Below, piece by piece: positions 52,702 through 59,972 of a DNA stretch of 64,000 nt (within the stretch, counting starts at the first letter, position 1; each line of letters starts with the position of its first letter). Made by a program: the position numbers and the translations under genes. This DNA comes from Amycolatopsis orientalis DSM 40040 = KCTC 9412 (GTDB lineage: Bacteria; Actinomycetota; Actinomycetes; Mycobacteriales; Pseudonocardiaceae). The stretch is taken from positions 62,001-126,000 of the forward strand of contig NZ_ASJB01000057.1 of NCBI RefSeq assembly GCF_000478275.1, written 5' to 3'. Under the pieces are notes generated by a model. The model did no database searches. It was not told the DNA's origin and saw only the letters and a list, made by a program, of their open reading frames with translations.

Positions 52702-53541
52702 ATGTTCGATGTCTTCCTGTACCCCGTTTCCGCCATTCTCTGGTTCTGGCACAAGGTTTTCGGCGCTGTCTTGAGTCCCGACTCGGGCGTTGCCTGGGTG
52801 CTGTCCATCACCTTCCTCGTCTTCACGCTGCGGCTCCTGCTGGTCAAACCCGCTCTCAGTGCCTTGCGGGCAGGCCGCCGCACGCAGGCGCTCGCCCCGC
52901 AGATGGCGAAGATCAAGGAGAAATACGGCAAGGATCGCCAGCGGATGGCGAAGGAGATCCAAAAACTCCACGCCGACAACGGTTCCAGCCCGCTGGGCGG
53001 CTGCCTCCCGGCGCTGATCCAGCTGCCGGTGTTCCTGTCGCTGTACTGGGTGCTGCGTGATTTCACCCCGGGCGCCCGGTCGAACCACGTTTTCGACCAC
53101 GCCGGGGTCGAGTCGTTCCTGAACGCCGGACTGTTCGGCGCGAAGCTCGGCAACTGGCTTTCGCAACCGGCGGCGGAGCTGGCCGCGTTCGGCACGGATC
53201 ACGCCCACATGATCGCGGTCGGGGTGCCGTTGATGCTGGTCGCCGGTCTGGCGACGTTCTTCTCGATGCGCGCGAGCCTCACCCGGCAGACCGCGGCCGC
53301 CCCGCAGGCGGCGGGGATCGCCAAGCTGATGATGTATCTGGCACCAGTAGGGATGCTGGTCTCCGGCTCGTTCTTCCCGGTGCCGATCGGGGTGCTGCTG
53401 TACTTCCTGGCCACCAACGTGTGGACGCTGGGACAGCAGCATTTCCTCACGAAGGTCGTCGACAGGGAAGAGGAGGAGCGGGTGGCCGCGAAACCGAAGG
53501 TGGCGGGCCCGCGCCCCGGGCAGAAACCCCGGCGGGGCTAG
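52702..53541 (+). CDS. yidC: YidC/Oxa1-type membrane insertase (second copy type)
   Basis: 279-residue insertase. The conserved 60KD_IMP core spans helices from VAWVLSITFLVFTLRLLLVKPAL to VGVLLYFLATNVWTLGQQ, with the cytoplasmic basic loop (KIKEKYGKDRQRMAKEIQKLHADNG) and the GGCLPALIQLPVFLSLYWVL helix. It has a short basic C-terminal tail. It inserts membrane proteins, alone or with SecYEG. The main yidC of actinomycetes lies near oriC by rnpA, so this copy with DUF6412 upstream is likely an additional, regulated paralogue. GGAG lies ten bases before ATG 52702 and is predicted to be masked by the leader. Confidence 0.9.
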   Translation: MFDVFLYPVSAILWFWHKVFGAVLSPDSGVAWVLSITFLVFTLRLLLVKPALSALRAGRRTQALAPQMAKIKEKYGKDRQRMAKEIQKLHADNGSSPLGGCLPALIQLPVFLSLYWVLRDFTPGARSNHVFDHAGVESFLNAGLFGAKLGNWLSQPAAELAAFGTDHAHMIAVGVPLMLVAGLATFFSMRASLTRQTAAAPQAAGIAKLMMYLAPVGMLVSGSFFPVPIGVLLYFLATNVWTLGQQHFLTKVVDREEEERVAAKPKVAGPRPGQKPRRG

Positions 53542-53552
53542 GACACGACTCT

Positions 53553-53579
53553 GGCCGGGCGGTGGGACACCGCCCGGCC
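53553..53579. terminator. Bidirectional hairpin terminator
   Basis: Perfect 12-bp stem GGCCGGGCGGTG with loop GGA, between convergent yidC and the small secreted protein gene. No T-run. Confidence 0.75.
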
Positions 53580-53591
53580 CAGGTCGTCACG

Positions 53592-53987
53592 TCACCAGAT
53601 GCGCACTTCGTAGACCCGCACGGTCCCGGCGAAGCCGACACCCTGCCAATAGCCGAGGGTCGACGTTTCGTAGCGGCCGTTGCGTTCGTAGTTGACCGTC
53701 ACCTTGTTGTTGCCCGAAAAGACGTTGTAGACGCCCCTGATGTTCGTGCCGGTGACGCCGGCGTTGGCGAAACAACGGTTGGTGCCCATTCCGTTGCCGA
53801 ACGAAATGTCCAGCTTCACGAAGTCGTCCCGGTTGCCGCAGGCGACCTCGCCGATGGCGAACGCCGGGGTGGCCGGAACGGCCGCGACCAGGCCGAGCGC
53901 GGTCGCGCCGACAACCGCGAGTAGGGCAGAAGCGCCAAGGATGGGCCTGGGCTGGTCGTGAGTGGTAATGACGGTTAGAACCGTCAT
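53592..53987 (-). CDS. Small secreted protein, killer-toxin/crystallin-like
   Basis: 131 residues if started at ATG 53987, with a signal-peptide hydrophobic run (ILGASALLAVVGATALGLVAAV) cleaved near AFA, and a mature ~88-residue domain with two cysteines (ACGNRDDF ... NRCFANAG) and a C-terminal VRVYEVRIW strand. This resembles the beta/gamma-crystallin fold of Streptomyces killer-toxin-like proteins (moderate confidence). The only possible starts (ATG 53987, GTG 53993) lie inside palindrome D, so the first ~12 residues are palindrome-encoded. The original start may have been replaced. Confidence 0.55.
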   Translation of the reverse strand: MTVLTVITTHDQPRPILGASALLAVVGATALGLVAAVPATPAFAIGEVACGNRDDFVKLDISFGNGMGTNRCFANAGVTGTNIRGVYNVFSGNNKVTVNYERNGRYETSTLGYWQGVGFAGTVRVYEVRIW

Positions 53988-53999
53988 TACCACTCACGA
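53956..53999. repeat. TCGTGAGTGG palindrome, copy D
   Basis: Same 42-base core as copy A but with AG at the centre, that is, in the opposite orientation. It lies across the 5' end of the secreted-protein gene. Confidence 0.9.
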
Positions 54000-54022
54000 G
54001 CCTGGACCGGCCTCGGGTCGGG

Positions 54023-54589
54023 TCACTCCGGCGGTTTGGGGTTCTTGCGCTGGTTGGCGAGGAAGCGTGCCTTCTTCTGCCGATTCCCGCACGTGTTCAT
54101 GTCACACCATTTGCGGGTGCGGCTTTGGCTGGTGTCGAAGAAGGCGGCCCGGCAGGTCGGCGAGGCGCACAAGGCCATTTTCCCGTCTCGTTCGCCCGCG
54201 ATGATGCTGATCGCGTCGGCGGCGATCACGCCGAGGGCGTCTTCCACACAGGAAACCCGCCATCGCCGCTGCCCCTCGGGCGTCAGGACGGCTGAGGCAT
54301 GGGCTTGGGCGCTGCGGTCGTTGATGACCTCGACGGCGGGAGTGGGGAGCGCTTCTTGGAGCGCGGTCGCCGTCGCGGCGGCGTGGATCGCTTCCCGCAG
54401 TTCCCGGGCGAGGTCGAGCTGGGCTGTGCTGCAGGAGTCCACGGCGAGGCCGCTCACCGCCAGCCAGTCGACGAGTCGTTGCGGCGTGGGGATCCGCTCC
54501 ACGGCGTCGCCACACCGCTCCGTCAGGGTCGCGGTGAAGCTGGTCGCGAGCACGGTACCGAGGCGGAAGTCGGGGAACCCAGCAGGCAT
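54023..54589 (-). CDS. CGNR zinc-finger (ABATE domain) regulator
   Basis: 188-residue protein. An N-terminal ABATE-type domain (~15-130, LVDWLAVSGLAVDSC) is followed by a CGNR zinc finger (~140-175) with CASPTC...WCDMNTCGNR cysteines and an RKKAR-type basic tail. These proteins are thought to be transcription regulators acting on nearby genes. ATG 54589 faces the epoxide hydrolase gene, and inverted repeats at 54621-54653 lie between them, so it likely controls that gene and itself. Confidence 0.85.
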   Translation of the reverse strand: MPAGFPDFRLGTVLATSFTATLTERCGDAVERIPTPQRLVDWLAVSGLAVDSCSTAQLDLARELREAIHAAATATALQEALPTPAVEVINDRSAQAHASAVLTPEGQRRWRVSCVEDALGVIAADAISIIAGERDGKMALCASPTCRAAFFDTSQSRTRKWCDMNTCGNRQKKARFLANQRKNPKPPE

Positions 54590-54620
54590 GGAACCACCTT
54601 AGCCGGTTGCGGTCCGGCAG

Positions 54621-54653
54621 GAGAACCTGTTAGAACCGTCTTAGCCGGTTCTC
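54621..54653. promoter_or_regulatory. Operator candidate between CGNR and epoxide hydrolase genes
   Basis: Two overlapping inverted repeats: GAGAACC (54621-54627) with GGTTCTC (54647-54653), and AGAACCG-TCTTAGC-CGGTTCT (54632-54652). TTAGCCGGTT also occurs twice (54599 and 54641). Confidence 0.5.
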
Positions 54654-54670
54654 AAATGTCTGGAGGTCTC

Positions 54671-55843
54671 ATGCCCCTTTCGACCAGCGACGTGCAAGCC
54701 TTCGAAGCCCGCGCGACGGACGCCGACCTCGACGATCTGCGTACCCGGCTGGCCGCGGCGCGGCTACCGGAGGCCGAAACGGTCCATCGCGCCCCGCCCG
54801 GCCCTCGCCGATGGGCACAGGGCGTCCCTCTCGCCGACCTCGTCGAGGTCGTGGACTACTGGCGCACCGGGTACGACTGGCGGGCGTTCGAAGAGCGCCT
54901 CGACCGGATCGGCCAGTTCCGCACCACGATCGACGGGCTCGGAATCCACTTCCTGCACCGCCGGTCCCCGCGCGCGGACGCCACTCCTCTGGTGCTGACG
55001 CACGGCTGGCCGGGCAGCGTCGCCGAGTTCGTCGATGTGGTGGACGAACTGGCGGATCCGGAAGACGCCGCCGCGCCGGCGTTCCATGTCGTGGCTCCCT
55101 CGTTGCCGGGTTTCGGCTACAGCGACAAGCCGGCGACCACCGGCTGGGGAACCGAGAAGATCGCGGCCGCGTGGGTGGAGCTGATGGGAAGGCTCGGCTA
55201 CGGCGGGTTCCTGGCCCACGGCGGCGACTGGGGAGGCAATATCACCACGGTCCTCGGCGGCAGGTTCCCGGCGCAGGTCCTCGGTATCCACACCACGTTC
55301 GCGGAGGGACTGCCCGGATCGACGACGGACGGGCTGACGGCGGTGGAGCGCGAGTGGACCGAGGAGACTCGCGACTTTTGGCTCAACCGCGCGGCGTACG
55401 CGAAACAGCAGGCGACCCGGCCGCAGACCATCGGCTACTCGCTCGTCGACTCGCCGGTCGGGCTGCTCGCCTGGATCCTCGACAAGTTCGCCGAGTGGAC
55501 GGACACCGAAGACAGCCCGTTCGAGACGATCTCCAGGGACCGGATCCTCGACGACGTCACCCTGTACTGGCTGACGCGGTCCGGCGCGTCGGCGGCCCGC
55601 ATCTACTGGGAAAGCCACAACTCGCTCGATCCCGGGCTCCGGGTCGACGTGCCGTCGGCGATCACCATGTATCCCCGCGACATCGAGAAGAGCCCGCTCG
55701 CCTGGGCGCGGGAACGGTACCGGCGGATCGTCCGGTGGAGGTCGCCCGGTAGTGGGGGACACTTCCCGTCGCTGGAGGTTCCCGGGTATTTCGTCAAGGA
55801 CCTCCAAGAGGGCCTCGCCGCGGTGCTGGCCGCCCGCCGCTGA
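54671..55843 (+). CDS. Epoxide hydrolase (EHN-domain family)
   Basis: 390-residue epoxide hydrolase. An N-terminal EHN domain (~5-105) is followed by an alpha/beta-hydrolase core: oxyanion HGWPGSVAEF, nucleophile HGGDWGG (Asp) and C-terminal GGHFPSLEVP with the catalytic His. A microsomal-type epoxide hydrolase fold is expected, detoxifying or cleaving an organic epoxide. ATG 54671 follows GGAGGTCTC. It is divergent from the CGNR regulator, with operator-like repeats between. Two strong hairpins follow the stop. Confidence 0.88.
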   Translation: MPLSTSDVQAFEARATDADLDDLRTRLAAARLPEAETVHRAPPGPRRWAQGVPLADLVEVVDYWRTGYDWRAFEERLDRIGQFRTTIDGLGIHFLHRRSPRADATPLVLTHGWPGSVAEFVDVVDELADPEDAAAPAFHVVAPSLPGFGYSDKPATTGWGTEKIAAAWVELMGRLGYGGFLAHGGDWGGNITTVLGGRFPAQVLGIHTTFAEGLPGSTTDGLTAVEREWTEETRDFWLNRAAYAKQQATRPQTIGYSLVDSPVGLLAWILDKFAEWTDTEDSPFETISRDRILDDVTLYWLTRSGASAARIYWESHNSLDPGLRVDVPSAITMYPRDIEKSPLAWARERYRRIVRWRSPGSGGHFPSLEVPGYFVKDLQEGLAAVLAARR

Positions 55844-55920
55844 CACCTCGGCCGGGAAGAGCCACGAACTGTTCGGTACCGGCGTGTCGGGAACGGCGTG
55901 ATGGGGAATCATCTCGCTCT

Positions 55921-55977
55921 GCCCGGGAACTGTTCCCGGGCGGGTGGGTGTTCCCGGCGCCGTCCGGCGCCGGGAAC
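55921..55977. terminator. Double hairpin between convergent genes
   Basis: GCCCGGGAAC-T-GTTCCCGGGC (55921-55941) and a perfect 12-bp stem GTTCCCGGCGCC with loop GTCC (55950-55977). They share the TTCCCGG core and lie between the epoxide hydrolase and UvrA-like genes. Confidence 0.75.
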
Positions 55978-55991
55978 GCGTAGTCCACCGC

Positions 55992-58277
55992 TCAGCGAGT
56001 CCGCAGGTGGCGGCCGGTGAGCGACTCGGAGTCCTCCGCCAGCGCCGCGGGCGTTCCTTCGAAGACGACCCGTCCGCCGTCGGAACCCGCGCCGGGCCCG
56101 ATGTCGATGACGTGGTCGGCGTGCGCGATCACCCGCTGGTTGTGTTCGATCAGGACCAGTGTCGCGCCGTCGTCGACGAGGTCGTCGCACAGGGCGAGCA
56201 GGCGGTCGACGTCGCTGCCGTGCAGTCCGGCGGTGGGTTCGTCGAGGACCAGGCGCAGGTCGTCCGCCGGACCCGCGTCGGCGAGGTGGCGGGCGAGCAG
56301 GAGCCGCTGGCGTTCCCCGCCGGACAGGGTGTCGAGGCTCTGCCCGATCGTCAGGTAGCCGAGCCCGGTCCGGTCCAGCCAGCGCAGCCGCCGCGCGAGG
56401 GGGGAGCGCTCGCCGAACAGGGCGGCGGCGTCCGCGGGGTTCATCGCCAGTACGTCGGCGATGCTGTGGCCGTTCAGGCGCGCGGCGAGCGCCGCCGGGT
56501 TGAACCGGGTTCCGCCGCAGGCGTCGCAGCCGGTCTGGACGTCGTCGAGGAAGGCGAGGTCGGTGATGATGACGCCCTTGCCCTTGCAGACGGGGCAGGC
56601 CCCCCGGCCGTTCGCGCTGAACCACGACGGATGCTTCCCGGTGGCCTTGCCGAAGGCGTCACGGAGGGGTTCGGCGATACCGAGCACCGTGGCGGGGGTC
56701 GACCGGATGCCGCCGCGCAGCGGAGCCTGCTCGACGACGACGAAATCGGGATGCTGCCGGGGGAGTTCGCCCGCGATCAGGCTGCTCTTGCCGGAACCGG
56801 CGACCCCCGAGACGACGGTCAGCACGCCGAGCGGCACGTCGACGGTGACGTCACGCAGGTTGTGGCTGCGGGCGCGGGAGATCGTCACGGTTCCCTTGGG
56901 CACGCGGGTTCGCTGCCGGAAGTCGATCGGGGCGCGCAGGATCCGGCCGGTTTCGGTGCCCGTCGCGGCGAGCCGGGCGGGGGTGCCTTCGAACTGGACT
57001 CGGCCGCCGTCGGCGCCGCCTGCCGGCCCGAGGTCGATGACGTGGTCGGCGGCGGTGATCACCGCGGGATGATGTTCGACCACGAGGATCGTGTTGTGCG
57101 CGTCGCGGAGCTTGGCCAGCAGTTCGAGGAGCCGGTGCACGTCATGCGGGTGCAGTCCGGTGCTGGGCTCGTCGAACACGTAGCAGACGTCGCTGAGCGC
57201 GCTGCCGAGGTGACGGACGATCTTGACGCGCTGGGCCTCGCCGCCGGACAGCGTCCGCGATTCCCTGGCCAGGCTGAGGTAGCCGAGACCGACGGAAGCC
57301 AGTGCGTCGAGGCGTTCGCGGATGGCCCGCAGCAGCGGCGCCACCGCCGGATCGCGCACGGTCGTGACGACGTCGCGCAGTTCGCCGACCGGCATCGCCG
57401 ACCAGTCCGCGATGGACCGCCCGTCGATCAGGCTCTTCCTCGCGGCCTCGGCGAGGCGGGTCCCCGCGCAGTCCGGGCAGGTGCTCCGCGTGACGACTCC
57501 GGTGAGCCCTTCCTGCTCCTCGGCGGTGAGGCGGGACGGCGTCTTGCGCAGGTACGAATCCCGCAGCCGCGGGACGACACCCTCGAAGACGCCGTGCTTG
57601 GGGTACTCGGGGCCGGGGTTGTCGAGGGGAAGTCCTTCGGCGTGCAGCAGGGTTTCGACCTTCGTGGACGGCAACCGTCCTAACGGGACATCCGGATCGA
57701 CGAGCCCGGAGTGGACGAGCCGCTTCCAGCGGTAGGTCCCCGGCGCGAACGTCGGGAAGCGCACGGCTCCCTCGCGCAGGCTCAGCGACCGGTCGAGCAG
57801 CCGGTCGAGATCGATGTCGTCGACCACGCCGAGCCCTTCGCAGCGCGGGCACATCCCGCTGGGATCGTTGAACGAGTAGGCGGGCGAGAACCCGGCGCTC
57901 GGCTCTCCGACGCGGGAGAACAGCAGGCGCAGCAGCGGGGCGATGTCGCTCGCCGTGCCCACCGTCGACCGCGCGTTCCCGGTGAACCGCCGTTGGTCGA
58001 CGATCGTGGTGAAGACCAGCCCGTCGATCCGGTCGACGTCGGGCGGCGGATGCTGGGGGAGCCGGTTGCGGACGAAGGCGGGATACGTCCCGGTGACCAG
58101 GCGTTCGGCTTCGGCCGCGATCGTGTCGAACGCCAGCGACGACTTCCCCGATCCCGATACGCCGGTGAACACCGTCAACCGGTGCTTCGGCACCCGGACC
58201 GACACCTCCCGGAGGTTGTGCGTCCTGGCTCCTTCGACCGTGATCCACCGGCCGCGTTCGGACTGCGATGTGGACAT
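55992..58277 (-). CDS. UvrA-like ABC ATPase (UvrA2/drug-resistance type)
   Basis: 761-residue UvrA family protein, shorter than the ~950-residue UvrA of nucleotide-excision repair because the UvrB-binding and insertion regions are reduced. Walker A GVSGSGKSS and GVAGSGKSS, signatures LSGGEAQR and LSGGERQR, and zinc clusters (CPRCEGLG; CPDCAGTR; CPVCKGKG; CDACGGTR) are intact. Shorter paralogues (UvrA2, DrrC type) are linked to resistance to DNA-binding drugs. The WYL regulator is divergent, with an inverted repeat between them. TAGCTT lies six bases before ATG 58277, so it may be leaderless. Confidence 0.87.
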   Translation of the reverse strand: MSTSQSERGRWITVEGARTHNLREVSVRVPKHRLTVFTGVSGSGKSSLAFDTIAAEAERLVTGTYPAFVRNRLPQHPPPDVDRIDGLVFTTIVDQRRFTGNARSTVGTASDIAPLLRLLFSRVGEPSAGFSPAYSFNDPSGMCPRCEGLGVVDDIDLDRLLDRSLSLREGAVRFPTFAPGTYRWKRLVHSGLVDPDVPLGRLPSTKVETLLHAEGLPLDNPGPEYPKHGVFEGVVPRLRDSYLRKTPSRLTAEEQEGLTGVVTRSTCPDCAGTRLAEAARKSLIDGRSIADWSAMPVGELRDVVTTVRDPAVAPLLRAIRERLDALASVGLGYLSLARESRTLSGGEAQRVKIVRHLGSALSDVCYVFDEPSTGLHPHDVHRLLELLAKLRDAHNTILVVEHHPAVITAADHVIDLGPAGGADGGRVQFEGTPARLAATGTETGRILRAPIDFRQRTRVPKGTVTISRARSHNLRDVTVDVPLGVLTVVSGVAGSGKSSLIAGELPRQHPDFVVVEQAPLRGGIRSTPATVLGIAEPLRDAFGKATGKHPSWFSANGRGACPVCKGKGVIITDLAFLDDVQTGCDACGGTRFNPAALAARLNGHSIADVLAMNPADAAALFGERSPLARRLRWLDRTGLGYLTIGQSLDTLSGGERQRLLLARHLADAGPADDLRLVLDEPTAGLHGSDVDRLLALCDDLVDDGATLVLIEHNQRVIAHADHVIDIGPGAGSDGGRVVFEGTPAALAEDSESLTGRHLRTR

Positions 58278-58297
58278 GAAACCAAGCTACGATGAGA

Positions 58298-58318
58298 TGT
58301 GGCCGGATTACGGCCACA
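58298..58318. promoter_or_regulatory. Operator candidate, UvrA-like/WYL intergenic
   Basis: TGTGGCCG-GATTA-CGGCCACA, a perfect inverted repeat with 8-base arms in the 57-bp gap between divergent start codons. Likely site for the WYL regulator. Confidence 0.6.
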
Positions 58319-58334
58319 ATTAGCGGGAGGTGCG

Positions 58335-59294
58335 GTGACGGAACCACGGGAACGGATGCTGCGGCTGCTGTCGCTCCTGCAGACCGGCCGCCAGTGGCCC
58401 GCCGCTGACCTCGCTTCGGCCATGGAAGTCCCACCCCGCACGCTCCGCCGGGACATCGACCACCTGCGCACGCTGGGCTATCCCGTGGAGAGCACCCGCG
58501 GCCCGGGCGGCCATTACCGCCTCGTCGCGGGCGCGGCGCTGCCGCCGCTCATGCTGGAACACGACGAGGCGATCGCCACCGTGCTCGGCCTGCGCCTCGC
58601 CGCGGCGGGTGGCACCGGGATCGACCTCACCGCCGAATCGGCGGACCGCGCCGCCACGAAGCTCCGGCGTGTCCTGCCCGCCGCCCTGCGACGGCGCACC
58701 GACGAAATGCTCGCCTCGGTCGAATTCGGCGGCGGTGAACAGCCGCAGGTCACTCCTGACGTCCTGAACGTCCTCGCGGCGGCGATCGCGGCTCGCCGAT
58801 GCCTCGAGTTCGAGTACACCGCCAAGGACGGCCCGTCGTCCCGGACGGTCGAGCCGATGCGCCTGGTCCAGCTCGGCACGCGGTGGTACCTCTACGCCTG
58901 GGACCTCGGCAGACGGGACTGGCGGAGTTTCCGCCTCGACCGGATCACCGCGCCGAGGACGACCGAAGTGGCGTTCGAGCCCCGCGCGCTCCCGGTCGAC
59001 GACGTCGCGGGCCACCTCCAAGAACGGTTCCACAGCCCGAAATCGCTGCGGGTCACGCTGACCTTGCAGGTCGGCGCCGGTGAAGCCGCGGCCCGCCTCC
59101 ACCGGATCGACGGCACTTTCGAAGCGCTCGGCGACCAGAGCTGCAGGTACGTCGCGTACGTCGATTCCTTCGAGTGGCTGGCCGTCGTGCTGGTGCTCAC
59201 CGACATCGACTTCACCGTCGAGGAGCCGGCAGAGTTCGGCGAGTACCTCGCGCGGACCGGACGACGTCTGCTTCGCGGGACCGCCGGCTCGTGA
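58335..59294 (+). CDS. WYL-domain HTH transcription regulator
   Basis: 319-residue regulator. N-terminal winged helix (~1-60, WPAADLASAMEVPPRTLRRDIDHLRTLGYPV), a WYL domain (~140-220, with TRWYLYAWD) and a WCX C-terminal part. WYL proteins often sense single-stranded DNA or nucleotides and control DNA-damage genes. GTG 58335 has GGGAGG upstream and sits 57 bp from the UvrA-like start. The stop (TCG TGA, 59292-59294) falls in palindrome E. It probably controls the UvrA-like gene. Confidence 0.88.
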   Translation: MTEPRERMLRLLSLLQTGRQWPAADLASAMEVPPRTLRRDIDHLRTLGYPVESTRGPGGHYRLVAGAALPPLMLEHDEAIATVLGLRLAAAGGTGIDLTAESADRAATKLRRVLPAALRRRTDEMLASVEFGGGEQPQVTPDVLNVLAAAIAARRCLEFEYTAKDGPSSRTVEPMRLVQLGTRWYLYAWDLGRRDWRSFRLDRITAPRTTEVAFEPRALPVDDVAGHLQERFHSPKSLRVTLTLQVGAGEAAARLHRIDGTFEALGDQSCRYVAYVDSFEWLAVVLVLTDIDFTVEEPAEFGEYLARTGRRLLRGTAGS

Positions 59295-59332
59295 GTGGTA
59301 ATGACGGTTCTAACCGTCATTACCACTCACGA
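59289..59332. repeat. TCGTGAGTGG palindrome, copy E
   Basis: Same core as copy A. It overlaps the WYL stop codon and lies 11 bp from the convergent Lrp gene end. Confidence 0.9.
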
Positions 59333-59342
59333 CGGGCCTGGG

Positions 59343-59810
59343 TCAGTCGCCGTCCTGTGGCCATTGCTGGCCGCGGGTCCAGGAGTCCAGCACCATGAGC
59401 GTCTTCGTGCCCGTCACCTGGTGGTGCCGCCGGATCTCGTCGATCGTTCGCTGAAGATGGCCCATGTCGCGGACCCGGAGCCAGACGAGCGCGTCGGGAT
59501 CGCCCGCGATGGTGAACACCGCCTGGGCTTCCGGCATCCGGGTGGTCGTGCGGACGATCTCGCCGACCTTGGTGGTCCCGGTGAACCGCAGTTCGGTGAA
59601 CGCCTCGATGCCCCAGCCGAGTTTGGCGTGGTCGATCTGGACGGTGTAGCCGACGATGACGCCGTTCTCCTGCATACGGTCGATCCGGCGTTTGACCGCC
59701 GCGGTGGACAGCGTGACCCTGGCCCCGATGTCGCCGAGGGTGCGCCGGGCGTCCTCCCGCAGCAGTTCGAGGATTTCGCGATCGGTCTCGTCGATGAGCT
59801 GGTCCGCCAT
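59343..59810 (-). CDS. Lrp/AsnC family regulator
   Basis: 155-residue Lrp-type regulator. N-terminal helix-turn-helix (~6-55, DREILELLREDARRTLGDIGARVTLSTAAVKRRIDRM) and C-terminal RAM/ligand domain. ATG 59810 faces the ferredoxin oxidoreductase gene across 162 bp. Lrp proteins commonly respond to an amino acid and control its catabolic gene, so an aromatic amino acid is the likely signal here. Confidence 0.88.
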   Translation of the reverse strand: MADQLIDETDREILELLREDARRTLGDIGARVTLSTAAVKRRIDRMQENGVIVGYTVQIDHAKLGWGIEAFTELRFTGTTKVGEIVRTTTRMPEAQAVFTIAGDPDALVWLRVRDMGHLQRTIDEIRRHHQVTGTKTLMVLDSWTRGQQWPQDGD

Positions 59811-59972
59811 GAACCGGGATGGTACGCAGACGCAACGGATATCGGCCAGCGGTGAGTATGGCCCGGATATTTTGCGTGTGAAGGGGCAATAGACTGCGCC
59901 TTGTTGCGGCAGGCCCGGACGTCCGGTCTCCTGTCCTGACGTCGCGCGGGGGTGCCGAAGGAGGTAGGTCTG

